Source: Tubulanus polymorphus
Taxonomy: Eukaryota > Nemertea > Palaeonemertea > Tubulaniformes > Tubulanidae
NCBI RefSeq assembly: GCF_964204645.1
Contig: NC_134034.1
Coordinates: forward strand, 2,574,072 to 2,638,071
DNA: 64,000 bases
Direction: 5' to 3'
Shown: piece after piece, positions 1 through 24,173 of the stretch
How the letters are laid out: each line of letters starts with the position of its first letter
Position numbering within the stretch: the stretch's first letter is position 1
Translations under genes and position numbers: made by a program
Notes under the pieces: model-generated
What the model was told of the DNA's origin: nothing
The model's database searches: none
The model's input: the letters and a program-made list of their open reading frames with translations, nothing else

Positions 1-420
1 GTGGTCCGCTACCTAAGTGCATCACTGATTTATACACCGTATTGCTGTGTAGACGCACTGAAAGGGTCATGTGAAATCGAATCTGATTTATACACCGCAC
101 TGAGGTGTAGACACTGTAAGGGTTAAATCTTATGAAATTGAACCTGATTTCTACACCGAACTGTGGTGTAGACACTGTAAGGGTTAAATCTTATGAAATT
201 GAACCTGATTTCTACACCGGATTGTAGTGTAGACACTGAAAGGGTTAAATCTTGTGAAATTGAATCTGATTTCTACACCGCACTGTGGTGTAGACACTCA
301 AAGGGTTAAATCTTGTGAAATTGAATCTGATTTATACACCGCACTGTGGTGTAGACACTGAAAGGGTTAAATCTTGTGAAATTGAACCTGATTTATACAC
401 CGCACTGTGGTGAAATCGAT
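1..420. repeat. 61-bp tandem array derived from a piggyBac-like MITE end
   Basis: About seven copies of a 61-bp unit. The core TACACCG recurs at 33, 91, 152, 213, 274, 335 and 396. Each unit contains the near-palindrome TACACCGCACTGtGGTGTA, then GACACTGAAAGGGTTAAAT, which is the right end (including TTAA) of the dispersed MITE described at 18152. The array therefore looks like a satellite grown from a MITE terminus. It lies in the intron just before the first HECW exon in the window. Confidence 0.85.
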
Positions 421-456
421 AAATCTTATATCTTACTGAAACCCAATCTATTTCAG

Positions 457-14918
<14,462 letters not shown>

Positions 14919-14999
14919 TTCCAGCTGAATCAACGCGATCGATTAGGCTCGTTCTAAAAATGTGATCGAATAACGGTCGAACTGACACGGATGCAAGGA

Positions 15000-15310
15000 T
15001 GTTGCATTAAAGCTGAACTGACTAATTGTATAGGTTGAATTAAAGCTGAACAGAAGCTGTAAAGTTTGTATTAAAGCTGAACTGACATGGATCACTGAGA
15101 ATGTTGCATTAAGCTGAATACCGGTTATATTAAAAGCTGAACTGACTAATTGTATAGGTTGAACTAAAGCTGAACAGAAGTTGAAAAGTTTGTATTAAAG
15201 CTGAACTGACATGGATCGCTGAGAATGTTGCATTAAGCTGAATACCGGTTATATTAAAAGCTGAACTGACTAATTGTATAGGTTGAATTATTAAAGCTGA
15301 ACGGACGCAG
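15000..15310 (+). repeat. ~120-bp direct repeat (TTAAAGCTGAACTGAC family)
   Basis: Two long copies and partial ones are built on ATTAAAGCTGAACTGACTAA, TTGTATAGGTTGAA and CTGACATGGATCACTGAGAA, TGTTGCATTAAGCTGAATAC. They lie just after the HECW stop. Sequence at 15400-15680 is related in reverse complement to the repeat unit at 40570-41020 (GGCCGCTTCTATCAGG family). Confidence 0.75.
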
Positions 15311-16169
15311 GTTGTATTATCTAAGGCAGGTTTTGATCGGTCGCTACCAGTTCTGAAATTTTCCTCTGGCGTTTTCGCATTGACCAGAGTCAAGACCCAT
15401 CGATAGTGTAATCTGTAAACCTGATAGAAGCTGCCGATTTGATAGGTTTATATGGATTCTGGAATTCGACCAGAATATACTCTACCTATTCTCGAAAAGC
15501 AAAAATTTCTACAACCTGATAAAAGCGGCCGGTAGAGAGTTTGTAATCCGAAATTCTTATTAATTGGTCTCTTCTGATTCGGGAATTCTGTTCTGTTACG
15601 TCTGCTCTACCTATTGCAGAATAGCGTAATGTGTAAACCTAGAAGCTGCCGGCAAAGAGTTCTTTTGATCTGGAATCGCTATTCCTAAACCGAACTACCT
15701 GCAGTCGAAACTCGCCTGAAGCTTGAACTGACATGGGGGGGTTGTATTAATAGACATTGAACTGACATGAGGTACTGATCTTCCACGTAAGAATGCTTAA
15801 AGCTGAAGTGATATTGAGATTGTTTTTGTGCGTGTGTAAGTTGCTGACCCTCGATTGCGAAACTGAAAAAGAAATGCGCTTCACTTTTTTTTTCGTGGAT
15901 TTGTTGCATCTGAGTGTGGAAAATAACTGAAAAATCAGCGACAACAAAAAAAATATTTTTCTACTTTTCTGTTACTTGATAACGTTGTCGGACCGAAAAC
16001 TAGTTCTCCTCAAAATGCTTGTATATATTGATGCATCTAAGCATCCCACTGTATAGATATGAATTATCCACTTTATAGTTGGTTTTCATCATAAATAGGT
16101 TTCGTTGTGATAGAAATGTTTACGAGACCAGGGTAGGGCGTCTTTAAATCGGATCCAAGTTGAAATTGG

Positions 16170-16620
16170 TCTATAAAACCAGCCCCTGCAGGGTTAAACT
16201 TTAAACAGACCAACTGATTAATTACTCAATATTATATAAATGGAGTAAAATTAGTCTGTAAACTAGCCCGTGCAGGGTTCAAGTTAAAACTGGTCTATAA
16301 AACCAGACCCTGCAGTGTTCAAGTTAAAACTGGTCTATTAAACCAGCCCCTGTAGGGTTCAAGTTAAAACTGGTCAATAAAACCAGCCCCTGTAGGGTTC
16401 AAGATAAAACTGGTCTATAAAACCAGCCCCTGCAGGGTTCAAGTTAAAACTGGTCTATTAAACCAGCCCCTGCAGGGTTCAAGTTAAAACTGGTCTATTA
16501 AACCAGCCCCTGCAGGGTTCAAGTTAAAACTGGTCTATTAAACCAGCCCCTGCAGGGTTCAAGTTAAAACTGGTCTATTAAACCAGCCCCTGCAGGCTTC
16601 GAGTTAAGACTGGTTTATAG
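16170..16620. repeat. 41-bp minisatellite (orientation 2)
   Basis: About ten copies of CCCTGCAGGGTTCAAGTTAA, AACTGGTCTATTAAACCAGC, C. It is the reverse complement of the array at 9985-10385. Each unit carries a PstI-like CTGCAG core and a TGGTCTATAAAACCAG mini-palindrome. Confidence 0.9.
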
Positions 16621-17204
16621 AACTACCCTGGAACCAGTGGCAAAGAGCCTAAGTCCAAAAATAGTCTTGGACAAAAACTCGGCTAAAGCCGTAACATTGG
16701 CCGTAATGAACTTAATTCCACTGAGCCTTGAATGTCTAACTAGGTGCGTGGTCTACAAAACTAGTATCTTGAATCAGATCTATAAAACCGGCCCGATGTC
16801 GTAAGTTTGCTAGGTAGCTTTTTACAAGTCCGTATATGATAATAGTTGAAGTCTGGTTCGTGAATATGATATTATATTTTCTAAATACGCTCGCTTGAAC
16901 AATTTGCTTCGTGGTCTGTGTGAGTGTTTGTAGGTACGTGTGATGTATTTGAGGCGTGAGGGCCCGCCGATGTAAAGAAATTAAAATCTAGTTACACCGC
17001 GAGATTGTAAATAATCGTGTTCTAATTATAATTATTGACTAATTAATCGATTAGTGTAATTAATGAATATACTCTACCACCGATTATTAATTAGTTTATT
17101 ATAGACATTAATTGAAGGAATTGGTGCAAGGCAAGAATGAAATTGTCTTAGGGTAAAATTGAGTTCTGCCAATGCGAGAGTTTGTTTAGTCGTACTCTGT
17201 TTTC

Positions 17205-17440
17205 TGGCTGTCGAAATTCGAGTTATGAAGGTTGAAATTTGAGTTATTCATGACGAAATTCGAGTTATTTTTATGTTGAAAATCCATATAGTAATAACTC
17301 GAATTTCGACGTAATTAACTCAAATTTCGACAAAAACTAATGACACAATGAGTCAAATTTCGACATGATATTTCGAATTTCGACATAATAACTCGAATTT
17401 CGACATGATAACTCAAATTTCGTCGTAATAAGTTGAAATC
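17205..17440. repeat. Inverted array of AACTCGAATTTCGACAT units
   Basis: Units GTCGAAATTCGAGTTAT on the left (17213-17265) face ATAACTCGAATTTCGAC on the right (17295-17440). They would fold into a branched hairpin if transcribed. The array lies in the putative HECW 3' UTR. Confidence 0.75.
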
Positions 17441-17584
17441 ATGAAGAAAAAAAAACGGATCTCGTACGTCAGCAACGGGTTTCTTCTGAATCCAATCCCT
17501 TCAACTTGTAGAAATAATAACTTGAATCGACGACGACGAACAAAACCATTTCGAAAAGCTTGTAAATAATTTTTTGCTTCGCTT

Positions 17585-17695
17585 ATTTATATGCGAGGAG
17601 TCGCAGTAGCAGACGGCGTGACATGTACAACATCCGGTCGCTGCGAGAAGCCGCAGCAGCAGACGGCGTGACTTGTACAACAACCGGTCGCTGCA
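17585..17695 (+). repeat. ~52-bp direct duplication
   Basis: GTCGCAGTAGCAGACGGCGT, GACATGTACAACATCCGGTC, GCTGCGAGA is followed at once by a near-identical second copy (GCCGCAGCAGCAGACGGCGT...). No coding frame is conserved. Confidence 0.75.
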
Positions 17696-18151
17696 TATTG
17701 TATATTAGTTACCGGGTATATCATCGTTTTTGATTTTACATAAAATCGTAGTTTACCCTTTTTATCGTCATTAGTTGCGTATATATTGTATTTTAGTCAG
17801 TTTTTGTAAATATTGGAGAATGTGATTTTTAACCGGCCGCGCTGTCGCGGTTCGGAAATATGTAAATTGTAAGTTTGTAAATACGCGGAGGTAACGAAAA
17901 TTATTACGGTTCGTTTTGTTTCCGGTTTTTCATTCGCGATCGTTGCATTTAGAATTTACGTTTATATCTCGTATGAAATTATATCGCGATCGAAGCGCAG
18001 AAACGAACGGCAGAACCTCTGTCACAACACACTTCAGGATTCAGTTCCACAGTGCTACTTTTTGATGATGAACGAGGCATCTGCAAAAACTTTTTCAGAG
18101 CGTTCGTGATAGTGATACTAAATGTTGATCGAATAATCGTGATAATCTTAA

Positions 18152-18432
18152 CCCTTTCCGTGCTGACTAATTAATACCCTATAGTGCTTGAGAAAATGTG
18201 AAAATTTGGGAAAATTCCACCCTAGTGTGTTGAATTACGGGAATACCACTATAGTGCGTCTACACCGCGGTGCAGTGTATCATTAGTTACTAATATTTCA
18301 CTATGTTTGACAGGTGCTGCCATCTTTCAAGAGAGAGAATTACTAATTACATCAATACACCACATTGCAGTGTACAAGCAAAATCCATCACCGATTTATA
18401 CACCGCACTGCGGTGTAGACGTACTGAAAGGG
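18152..18432 (+). mobile_element. Full-length piggyBac-like MITE flanked by TTAA
   Basis: TTAA (18148-18151), then CCCTTTCCGTGCTGAC at the left end and GTACTGAAAGGG at the right end, then TTAA (18433-18436). TTAA target duplication and CCC/GGG termini are typical of piggyBac elements. At 281 bp with no ORF it is non-autonomous. Internal landmarks are ATTAATACCCTATAGTGCT, CACTATGTTTGACAGGTGCT, GCCATCTTTCAA and two or three 19-bp palindromes of the type TACACCGCACTGCGGTGTA. Other copies: 5040, 34795 (reverse), 38920 (reverse, decayed), 41356, 41639 (partial), 49905; satellite form at 1-420. Confidence 0.85.
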
Positions 18433-18436
18433 TTAA

Positions 18437-18995
18437 GCAAAACACGTATCACTTCTGGGCAGCAGACATGTCCTAGTACACGTGATTAGTGCGTAGGTTA
18501 TTCAGTGATGATGAGCGGTTACAATGTTTATCGTGAACGCAATTCACTAAACCAGTACTTCTTTTTCCGCACCAAAAGTGCTGTGAAAAGCGCTTACTTT
18601 TTTGCTTGAAAGCCGAACTGCTACAAACCGTGCGATCGGTATGAATGTATTGAAATTGTCCCAATATTTGGGACAAAATTCTAGGTTTGTAACTGATAAA
18701 CCGTTTTATCTGAGGTCGTTATAATAAGGTTCGGCCGTATCAAAACAATCCCAGTAATAAACCGTGCTCGACCCATGATATATATTATTCAATGTCCCGG
18801 CCTGAGTGCTTGGCGCAATTGTAACAGCCACTTCGATTGGTTGATTTTAAAGGTTTTTCAATGAACTGACCAATGAAAACTGATGACACTTTAAAGCGCA
18901 CTGTTTACAACTGAGTGGGTATCAATCCGCAGCCTGGAGTAATCATCCGACATACTCCGAGCTGGAAACCACCACTAACGGATATTCAGTATTGT
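18437..18995. other. Non-coding interval, no recognisable feature
   Basis: Unique-looking AT-rich sequence between a MITE and the 109-bp repeat. Short ORFs are present but have no recognisable motif, splice pattern or codon bias. Confidence 0.5.
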
Positions 18996-18999
18996 TTGT

Positions 19000-19565
19000 G
19001 AAGGATGGATGATTTGTTTTTGTAAGAAGACTTTTGATCAGAACACTTTCATAAACTAATCGTCCACACTTCACATGAGTTCAGTGCTTCACCAGAGACA
19101 TTTTTAATCGAAAATGAACTACAAACATCAGATATTAGACATTTCATCAGAACACTTTCAAAAACTGATCATCCACACTTCACATGTGTTCAGTGCTTCA
19201 CCTGAGACATTTTTAATCGAAAATGAACTACAAACATCAGACACTAGACATTTTATCAGCACACTTTCAAAAACTGATCGTCCACACTTCACATGTGTTC
19301 AGTGCTTCACCTGAGACATTTTTAATAGAAAATGAACTACAAACACCAGACATTAGACATTTTATCAGCACAATGTCTGGTGTTTGTAGTTCATCATTTG
19401 GAATTGAAATGTCGGGTGAAGTTCTGAACTCATGTGAAGTGTGGTCAGTTTTTGAAAGTATGCTGATAAAATGTCTCATGTCTAGTGTTTGTAGTTCATT
19501 TTCAATTAGAAATATCCCTGATGAAGCACTGAACACATGTGAAGTGTGCACGATCACAAATTGAA
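19000..19565. repeat. 109-bp repeat array that inverts at ~19374
   Basis: Units of the 6770-7215 family run in reverse orientation from ~19030 (GAACACTTTCAAAAACTGAT, CCACACTTCACATG) to ~19373. They then continue in forward orientation (AATGTCTGGTGTTTGTAGTTC). The junction is a head-to-head palindrome. Confidence 0.85.
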
Positions 19566-20380
19566 TGAATATCGATAAAGTATGGAATGCCTGTAGGGGG
19601 GACACCAGGTCTGTAGATATGACGATATCCGTATTAGGCCGAGTATTTTTAAATAATTCGATATCGGGTAATTTATAATTTATCAGAAAAATGCATTTCT
19701 ATCAATGAAAAATATATAAATATCGACGCGATGCTTCGATTACTTGAATCATCGACAATTGTGAAATCGATTATGATGTTAGCTTTAGTAACTATTTTTA
19801 TACTAATTATGTATTTCTCATGTAGTGATTATTATTATTATTATTGATATTTCTACATGATTATGGTAGCTTTATTGTCTTCTCTGCCTATGCAACGATA
19901 GTACAAGTACTAGTAGAACGCATGCATCGTCCTCGAGCGTTTATGAAACTATATCCAGTTCCGCCGATGTGAGTAAAATAGTTTTTTTTCAAAGGCAAAA
20001 CCTCATTCCGCATTTCTCCGATTAGATACGGCGTTTGGAAAAGTACTCGACATGTTCTAATGCTTAAAATGGATACCTTGTTTTCTCATTTCTGCTGAAT
20101 TTTATTTAAAGTTGATATTGCGGTTTAACGAAAATGACCCGGCCGATTAGCACGAACAAGGTATCATTTTTTTAAGCCTAAGATTTCATTTTCACATGAA
20201 CTAATTTTAACTTTGAAGTCAAATTCAAGATTTGACATCTACGGTTAAAACATGATTTCTTACTCTCAAATTGAACATAGAATGTGGAATTAAGCAAGGT
20301 TTGTCGTACATGTACCAGTAATATCTATTATCATATAGGACTCATCAGTTAGTGAATATGAATTTTTGTTGTAGTGCAGC

Positions 20381-20382
<2 letters not shown>

Positions 20383-20425
<43 letters not shown>

Positions 20426-20455
20426 CATTATAATTATTATTAGTATTAATATTAA
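20383..20455. repeat. (ATT)n microsatellite
   Basis: About 20 trinucleotide copies, interrupted near the end (ATCATTATAATTATTATTAG). A shorter run is at 19829-19843. Confidence 0.9.
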
Positions 20456-20493
20456 TTGTTATCGAGGCGGGTTGTACATATTTAATGAAGTAA

Positions 20494-20499
20494 AATAAA
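20494..20499 (+). terminator. Poly(A) signal AATAAA, plus-strand transcript end (HECW candidate)
   Basis: AATAAA is followed at 20529-20545 by a GGTCTTTTTGTTTTAG downstream element. It is the last plausible plus-strand poly(A) signal before the tandem duplication and the convergent GALNT11 gene. Confidence 0.5.
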
Positions 20500-20636
20500 A
20501 TCTCTTTGTTACCAAATGTAGATATGGTTGGTCTTTTTGTTTTAGCGGTTGAAGCCGATGGTTCTAAAGGGAATTAATTACAAATTGGAAAATGGAGGCT
20601 TCGGGATCATCGAGTTCCCGCGCAGCACGCCTAGGC

Positions 20637-22208
20637 TTGGTGTAATCTGCTTCGCTTCAGGAAAATCACTACTTATCACTTCTACAAACTTGACTTCACC
20701 TGTGACATTTCTAATTGAAAATGAACTACAAAAATGAAAATGTACTGACACTGATTCAGAGTGGTCCCGATGCTGAATAGAGGATGTGGGTGTCCCGGAT
20801 TCGAACCCAGTTATTACTGATACTGGTTCAGAGTGGCCCCGATGCTGAATAGAGGATACAGGGGTGTCGGGTTCAAACCCAGTAATTACTGATACTGATT
20901 CAGAGTGGTCCTGATGCTGAATAGAGGATGTACAGGGTGTCCGACGAGGAGGGATATCAAGATTTTTTAACGTTATCGCCATCTATTGGAATTTGGCTGA
21001 ACTGACTAGATAGCTCTTAGTTGTCTCACTAACTCTTCTTTAATCCGTTAAAATCACACTCGCCATCTGGTGGATATAACCATTATTAGACTGTGGTAGC
21101 ATAGAAATCCACCAGATGGCGAGTGTGATTTCAACCCATTGAAGAAGAGTCAGTGAGACAAATAAGAGCTATCTAGTGAGTTCATCCAAAATCCAATAGA
21201 TGGCGATCATAGTATCATTATTCTATGTACCAAAAGTTTTGGTTCGAGTGTAATAAACTATCTTATCTTATCTTATCTTAAACTAAGCGGATGTCCCGGG
21301 TTCGATCCTTGTACAATCTATGTGTTAATAGCTTCTGGGGTCCGAATCCCTAAGAGTCCACCCTTTAATTCACGCTGAGGGTACTGGTACCCTATATCCC
21401 GACTCGGAGTCAGTACTCAATACGGCGTTGTGCCCCAGCCATCCTCATTCCTGTAGCAGCCTTGTATTCATTATCCTTGTGTACCAGATATCTCGGGTCC
21501 AGTTCCACAGTTCCGAGTTTAGATTTAACTCTGAGTTAAATCATCGAAAATGAACTAACTTTAAAACTCTAACTCACAACTGTGTAACTGGGCCCTGAGT
21601 AGTTGCATTAGCACGTGTGAAGTTATTAGTCTGAACTGGCCGAACACACAGCACATAAACAATAAACCAATTGACAAAAACTATTTCAAAATGCATAATT
21701 TTTTTATTTCATAAAACATTCGCGTTTCATAGAAATATAAAATTCATCTATTCTCTCTTTTTTTCAATTTCTTTTTCGTGTTTAGCACCAATTATTAAAA
21801 AAACTTTATCCCGTAGCGTTATCTAAAAAGAAATGCTTTAATCCATACAGCGCGGGATTTCGTTGTAACGAACAGATCCCCGCTGGCCTGTTCTCATGAA
21901 AAAGGTTCGACTCTTAATCCGGATTTTATGGGTTTTTAAAAGTCTTGGGAAGTTATTAAAACTGGCAGCAGAAATAATAAACAAGGTATCCATTTTCTTT
22001 AGTTATGACTTTGCAAATGGAAGACAAAAATACAACAAATACAACAAACACAACAAACACCATTCCGTGTGAATTATTGTCATAAAACTAAATACAAAAT
22101 ACTGATTAGTGATGGCTTGACTCAATGCAATATATATAAGGGCCTTTCCCTCGGCATATGTTCAAACCTGATGACATCTTGAGACTCTGTCACAGTAGAC
22201 ACATCCTT
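20637..22208. repeat. Tandem segmental duplication, unit 1 (~1.57 kb)
   Basis: Starts TTGGTGTAATCTGCTTCGCT and ends before the same TTGG at 22209. The following unit is nearly identical over its whole length. It contains ~84-bp repeats with GGGTTCAAACCCAG B-box-like cores (20745-20945), a 233-bp foldback (20975-21207), a (TTATC)n run near 21255 and a foldback with GGTCCAGTTCCACAGTTCCG/AACTGTGTAACTGGGCCC ends (21499-21595). No ORF with recognisable domains. Confidence 0.9.
20975..21207. mobile_element. Foldback element with ATCGCCATCTATTGGA ends
   Basis: Inverted arms of roughly 100 bp begin ATCGCCATCTATTGGAATTT and end AAATCCAATAGATGGCGAT. The loop is around ATAACCATTATTAGACTGTG. It is non-coding. 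An almost identical copy lies in duplication unit 2 near 22605-22840, duplicated along with the segment rather than by transposition. Confidence 0.8.
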
Positions 22209-23834
22209 TTGGTGTAATCTGCTTCGCTTCAGGAAAATCACTACTTATCACTTCTACAAACTTGACTTCACCTGTGACATTTCTAATTGAAAATGAACTA
22301 CAAAAATGAAAATGTACTGACACTGATTCAGAGTGGTCCCGATGCTGAATAGAGGATGTTTAGGGGTGTCTCGGGTTCAAACCAAGTAATTACTGATACT
22401 CTCGATGCTAAATAGAGGATGTGGGTGTCCCGGATTCGAACCCAGTTATTACTGATACTGGTTCAGAGTGGCCCCGATGCTGAATAGAGGATACAGGGGT
22501 GTCGGGTTCAAACCCAGTAATTACTGATACTGATTCAGAGTGGTCCTGATGCTGAATAGAGGATGTACAGGGTGTCCGACGAGGAGGGATATCAAGATTT
22601 TTTAACGTTATCGCCATCTATTGGAATTTGGCTGAACTGACTAGATAGCTCTTAGTTGTCTCACTAACTCTTCTTTAATCCGTTAAAATCACACTCGCCA
22701 TCTGGTGGATATAACCATTATTAGACTGTGGTAGCATAGAAATCCACCAGATGGCGAGTGTGATTTCAACCCATTGAAGAAGAGTCAGTGAGACAAATAA
22801 GAGCTATCTAGTGAGTTCATCCAAAATCCAATAGATGGCGATCATAGTATCATTATTCTATGTACCAAAAGTTTTGGTTCGAGTGTAATAAACTATCTTA
22901 TCTTATCTTATCTTAAACTAAGCGGATGTCCCGGGTTCGATCCTTGTACAATCTATGTGTTAATAGCTTCTGGGGTCCGAACCCCTAAGAGTCCACCCTT
23001 TAATTCACGCTGAGGGTACTGGTACCCTATATCCCGACTCGGAGTCAGTACTCAATACGGCGTTGTACCCCCAGCCATCCTCATTCCTATAGCCATTATC
23101 CTTGTGTACCAGATATCTCGGGTCCAGTTCCACAGTTCCGAGTTTAGATTTAACTCTGAGTTAAATCATCGAAAATGAACTAACTTTAAAACTCTAACTC
23201 ACAACTGTGTAACTGGGCCCTGAGTAGTTGCATTAGCACGTGTGAAGTTATTAGTCTGAACTGGCCGAACACACAGCACATAAACAATAAACCAATTGAC
23301 AAAAACTATTTCAAAATGCATAATTTTTTTATTTCATAAAACATTCGCGTTTCATAGAAATATAAAATTCATCTATTCTCTCTTTTTTTCAATTTCTTTT
23401 TCGTGTTTAGCACCAATTATAAAACATACTTTATCCCGTAGCGTTATTTAAAAAGAAATGCTTTAATCCGTACAGCGCGGGATTTCGTTGTAACGAACAG
23501 ATCCCCGCAGGCCTGTTCTCATGAAAAGCGTTCGACTTTTAATCAGGATTTTTATGGGTTTTTAAAAGTCTTGGGAAGTTATTAAATCTGGCAGCAGAAA
23601 TAATAAACAAGGTATCCATTTTCTTTAGTTATGACTTTGCAAATGGAAGACAAAAATACAACAAATACAACAAACACAACAAACACCATTCCGTGTGAAT
23701 TATTGTCATAAAACTAAATACAAAATACTGATTAGTGATGGCTTGACTCAATGCAATATATATAAGGGCCTTTCCCTCGGCATATGTTTAAACCTGATGA
23801 CATCTTGAGACTCTGTCACAGTAGACACATCCTT
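22209..23834. repeat. Tandem segmental duplication, unit 2 (~1.63 kb)
   Basis: Copy of 20637-22208 at an offset of 1572 bp at its start and 1628 bp at its end. The ~56-bp excess comes from an extra partial 84-bp repeat near 22360-22420. It closes with TTGG at 23835-23838, the 4-bp sequence present at each junction. TTTATT at 23328-23333 (AATAAA on the minus strand) is a candidate poly(A) signal for the converging GALNT11 gene, whose stop is at 24174. Confidence 0.9.
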
Positions 23835-24150
23835 TTGGATTGTGGTAGTCTCATGATGTCATCAGGTTGAAATCCCTGCTGAGGGAGGATGTGTCTACTA
23901 GGGGCAGGGGTTTGTACTGTGACAGAGTCTCACGATGTCATCAGGTTCAAATTCCTGCTGAGGGAGGATGTGTCTACTAGGGGCAGGGGTTTGTACTGTG
24001 ACAGAGTCTCGTGATGTCATCAGGTTCAAATACCTGCTGAGGGAGGATGTGTCTACTAGGGGCAGGGGTTTGTACTGTGACAGAGTCTCATGATGTCATC
24101 AGGTTCAAATCCCTGCTGAGGGAGGATGTGTCTACTAAGACAAGGGTTTG
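23835..24150. repeat. ~80-bp tandem repeat next to the GALNT11 stop
   Basis: Four copies of GTCTCATGATGTCATCAGGT, TCAAATCCCTGCTGAGGGAG, GATGTGTCTACTAGGGGCAG, GGGTTTGTACTGTGACAGA. It probably lies in the GALNT11 3' UTR, because the stop is 24 bp away. Confidence 0.85.
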
Positions 24151-24173
24151 TACTGTGATCTTTTTAAAACAGC

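Larger units (their letters stand above)
16020..17883 (+). promoter_or_regulatory. Cluster of Pumilio-type motifs TGTANATA
   Basis: TGTATATA at 16020-16027 and TGTAAATA at 17006-17013, 17561-17568, 17805-17812 and 17876-17883. UGUANAUA is the known Pumilio (PUF) recognition element. All five lie on the sense strand downstream of the HECW stop, so they would act on HECW mRNA if the long 3' UTR is real. Confidence 0.5.
14919..20520 (+). other. Probable long HECW 3' UTR
   Basis: No coding exon is visible after the HECW stop at 14918. The first good plus-strand poly(A) signal followed by a T/G-rich element is AATAAA at 20494-20499, with GGTCTTTTTGTTTTAG about 30 nt later. A transcript reaching there would have a ~5.6-kb 3' UTR. 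It would carry repeats at 15000-15310, 16170-16620, 17210-17440, 17585-17695, 18152-18432 and 19000-19560. Shorter alternative ends cannot be excluded. Confidence 0.45.

Noticed and set aside
1-420. CRISPR-like array
   Set aside because: Regular repeats but no unique spacers; the whole 61-bp unit repeats. The context is eukaryotic and the unit matches a MITE end.
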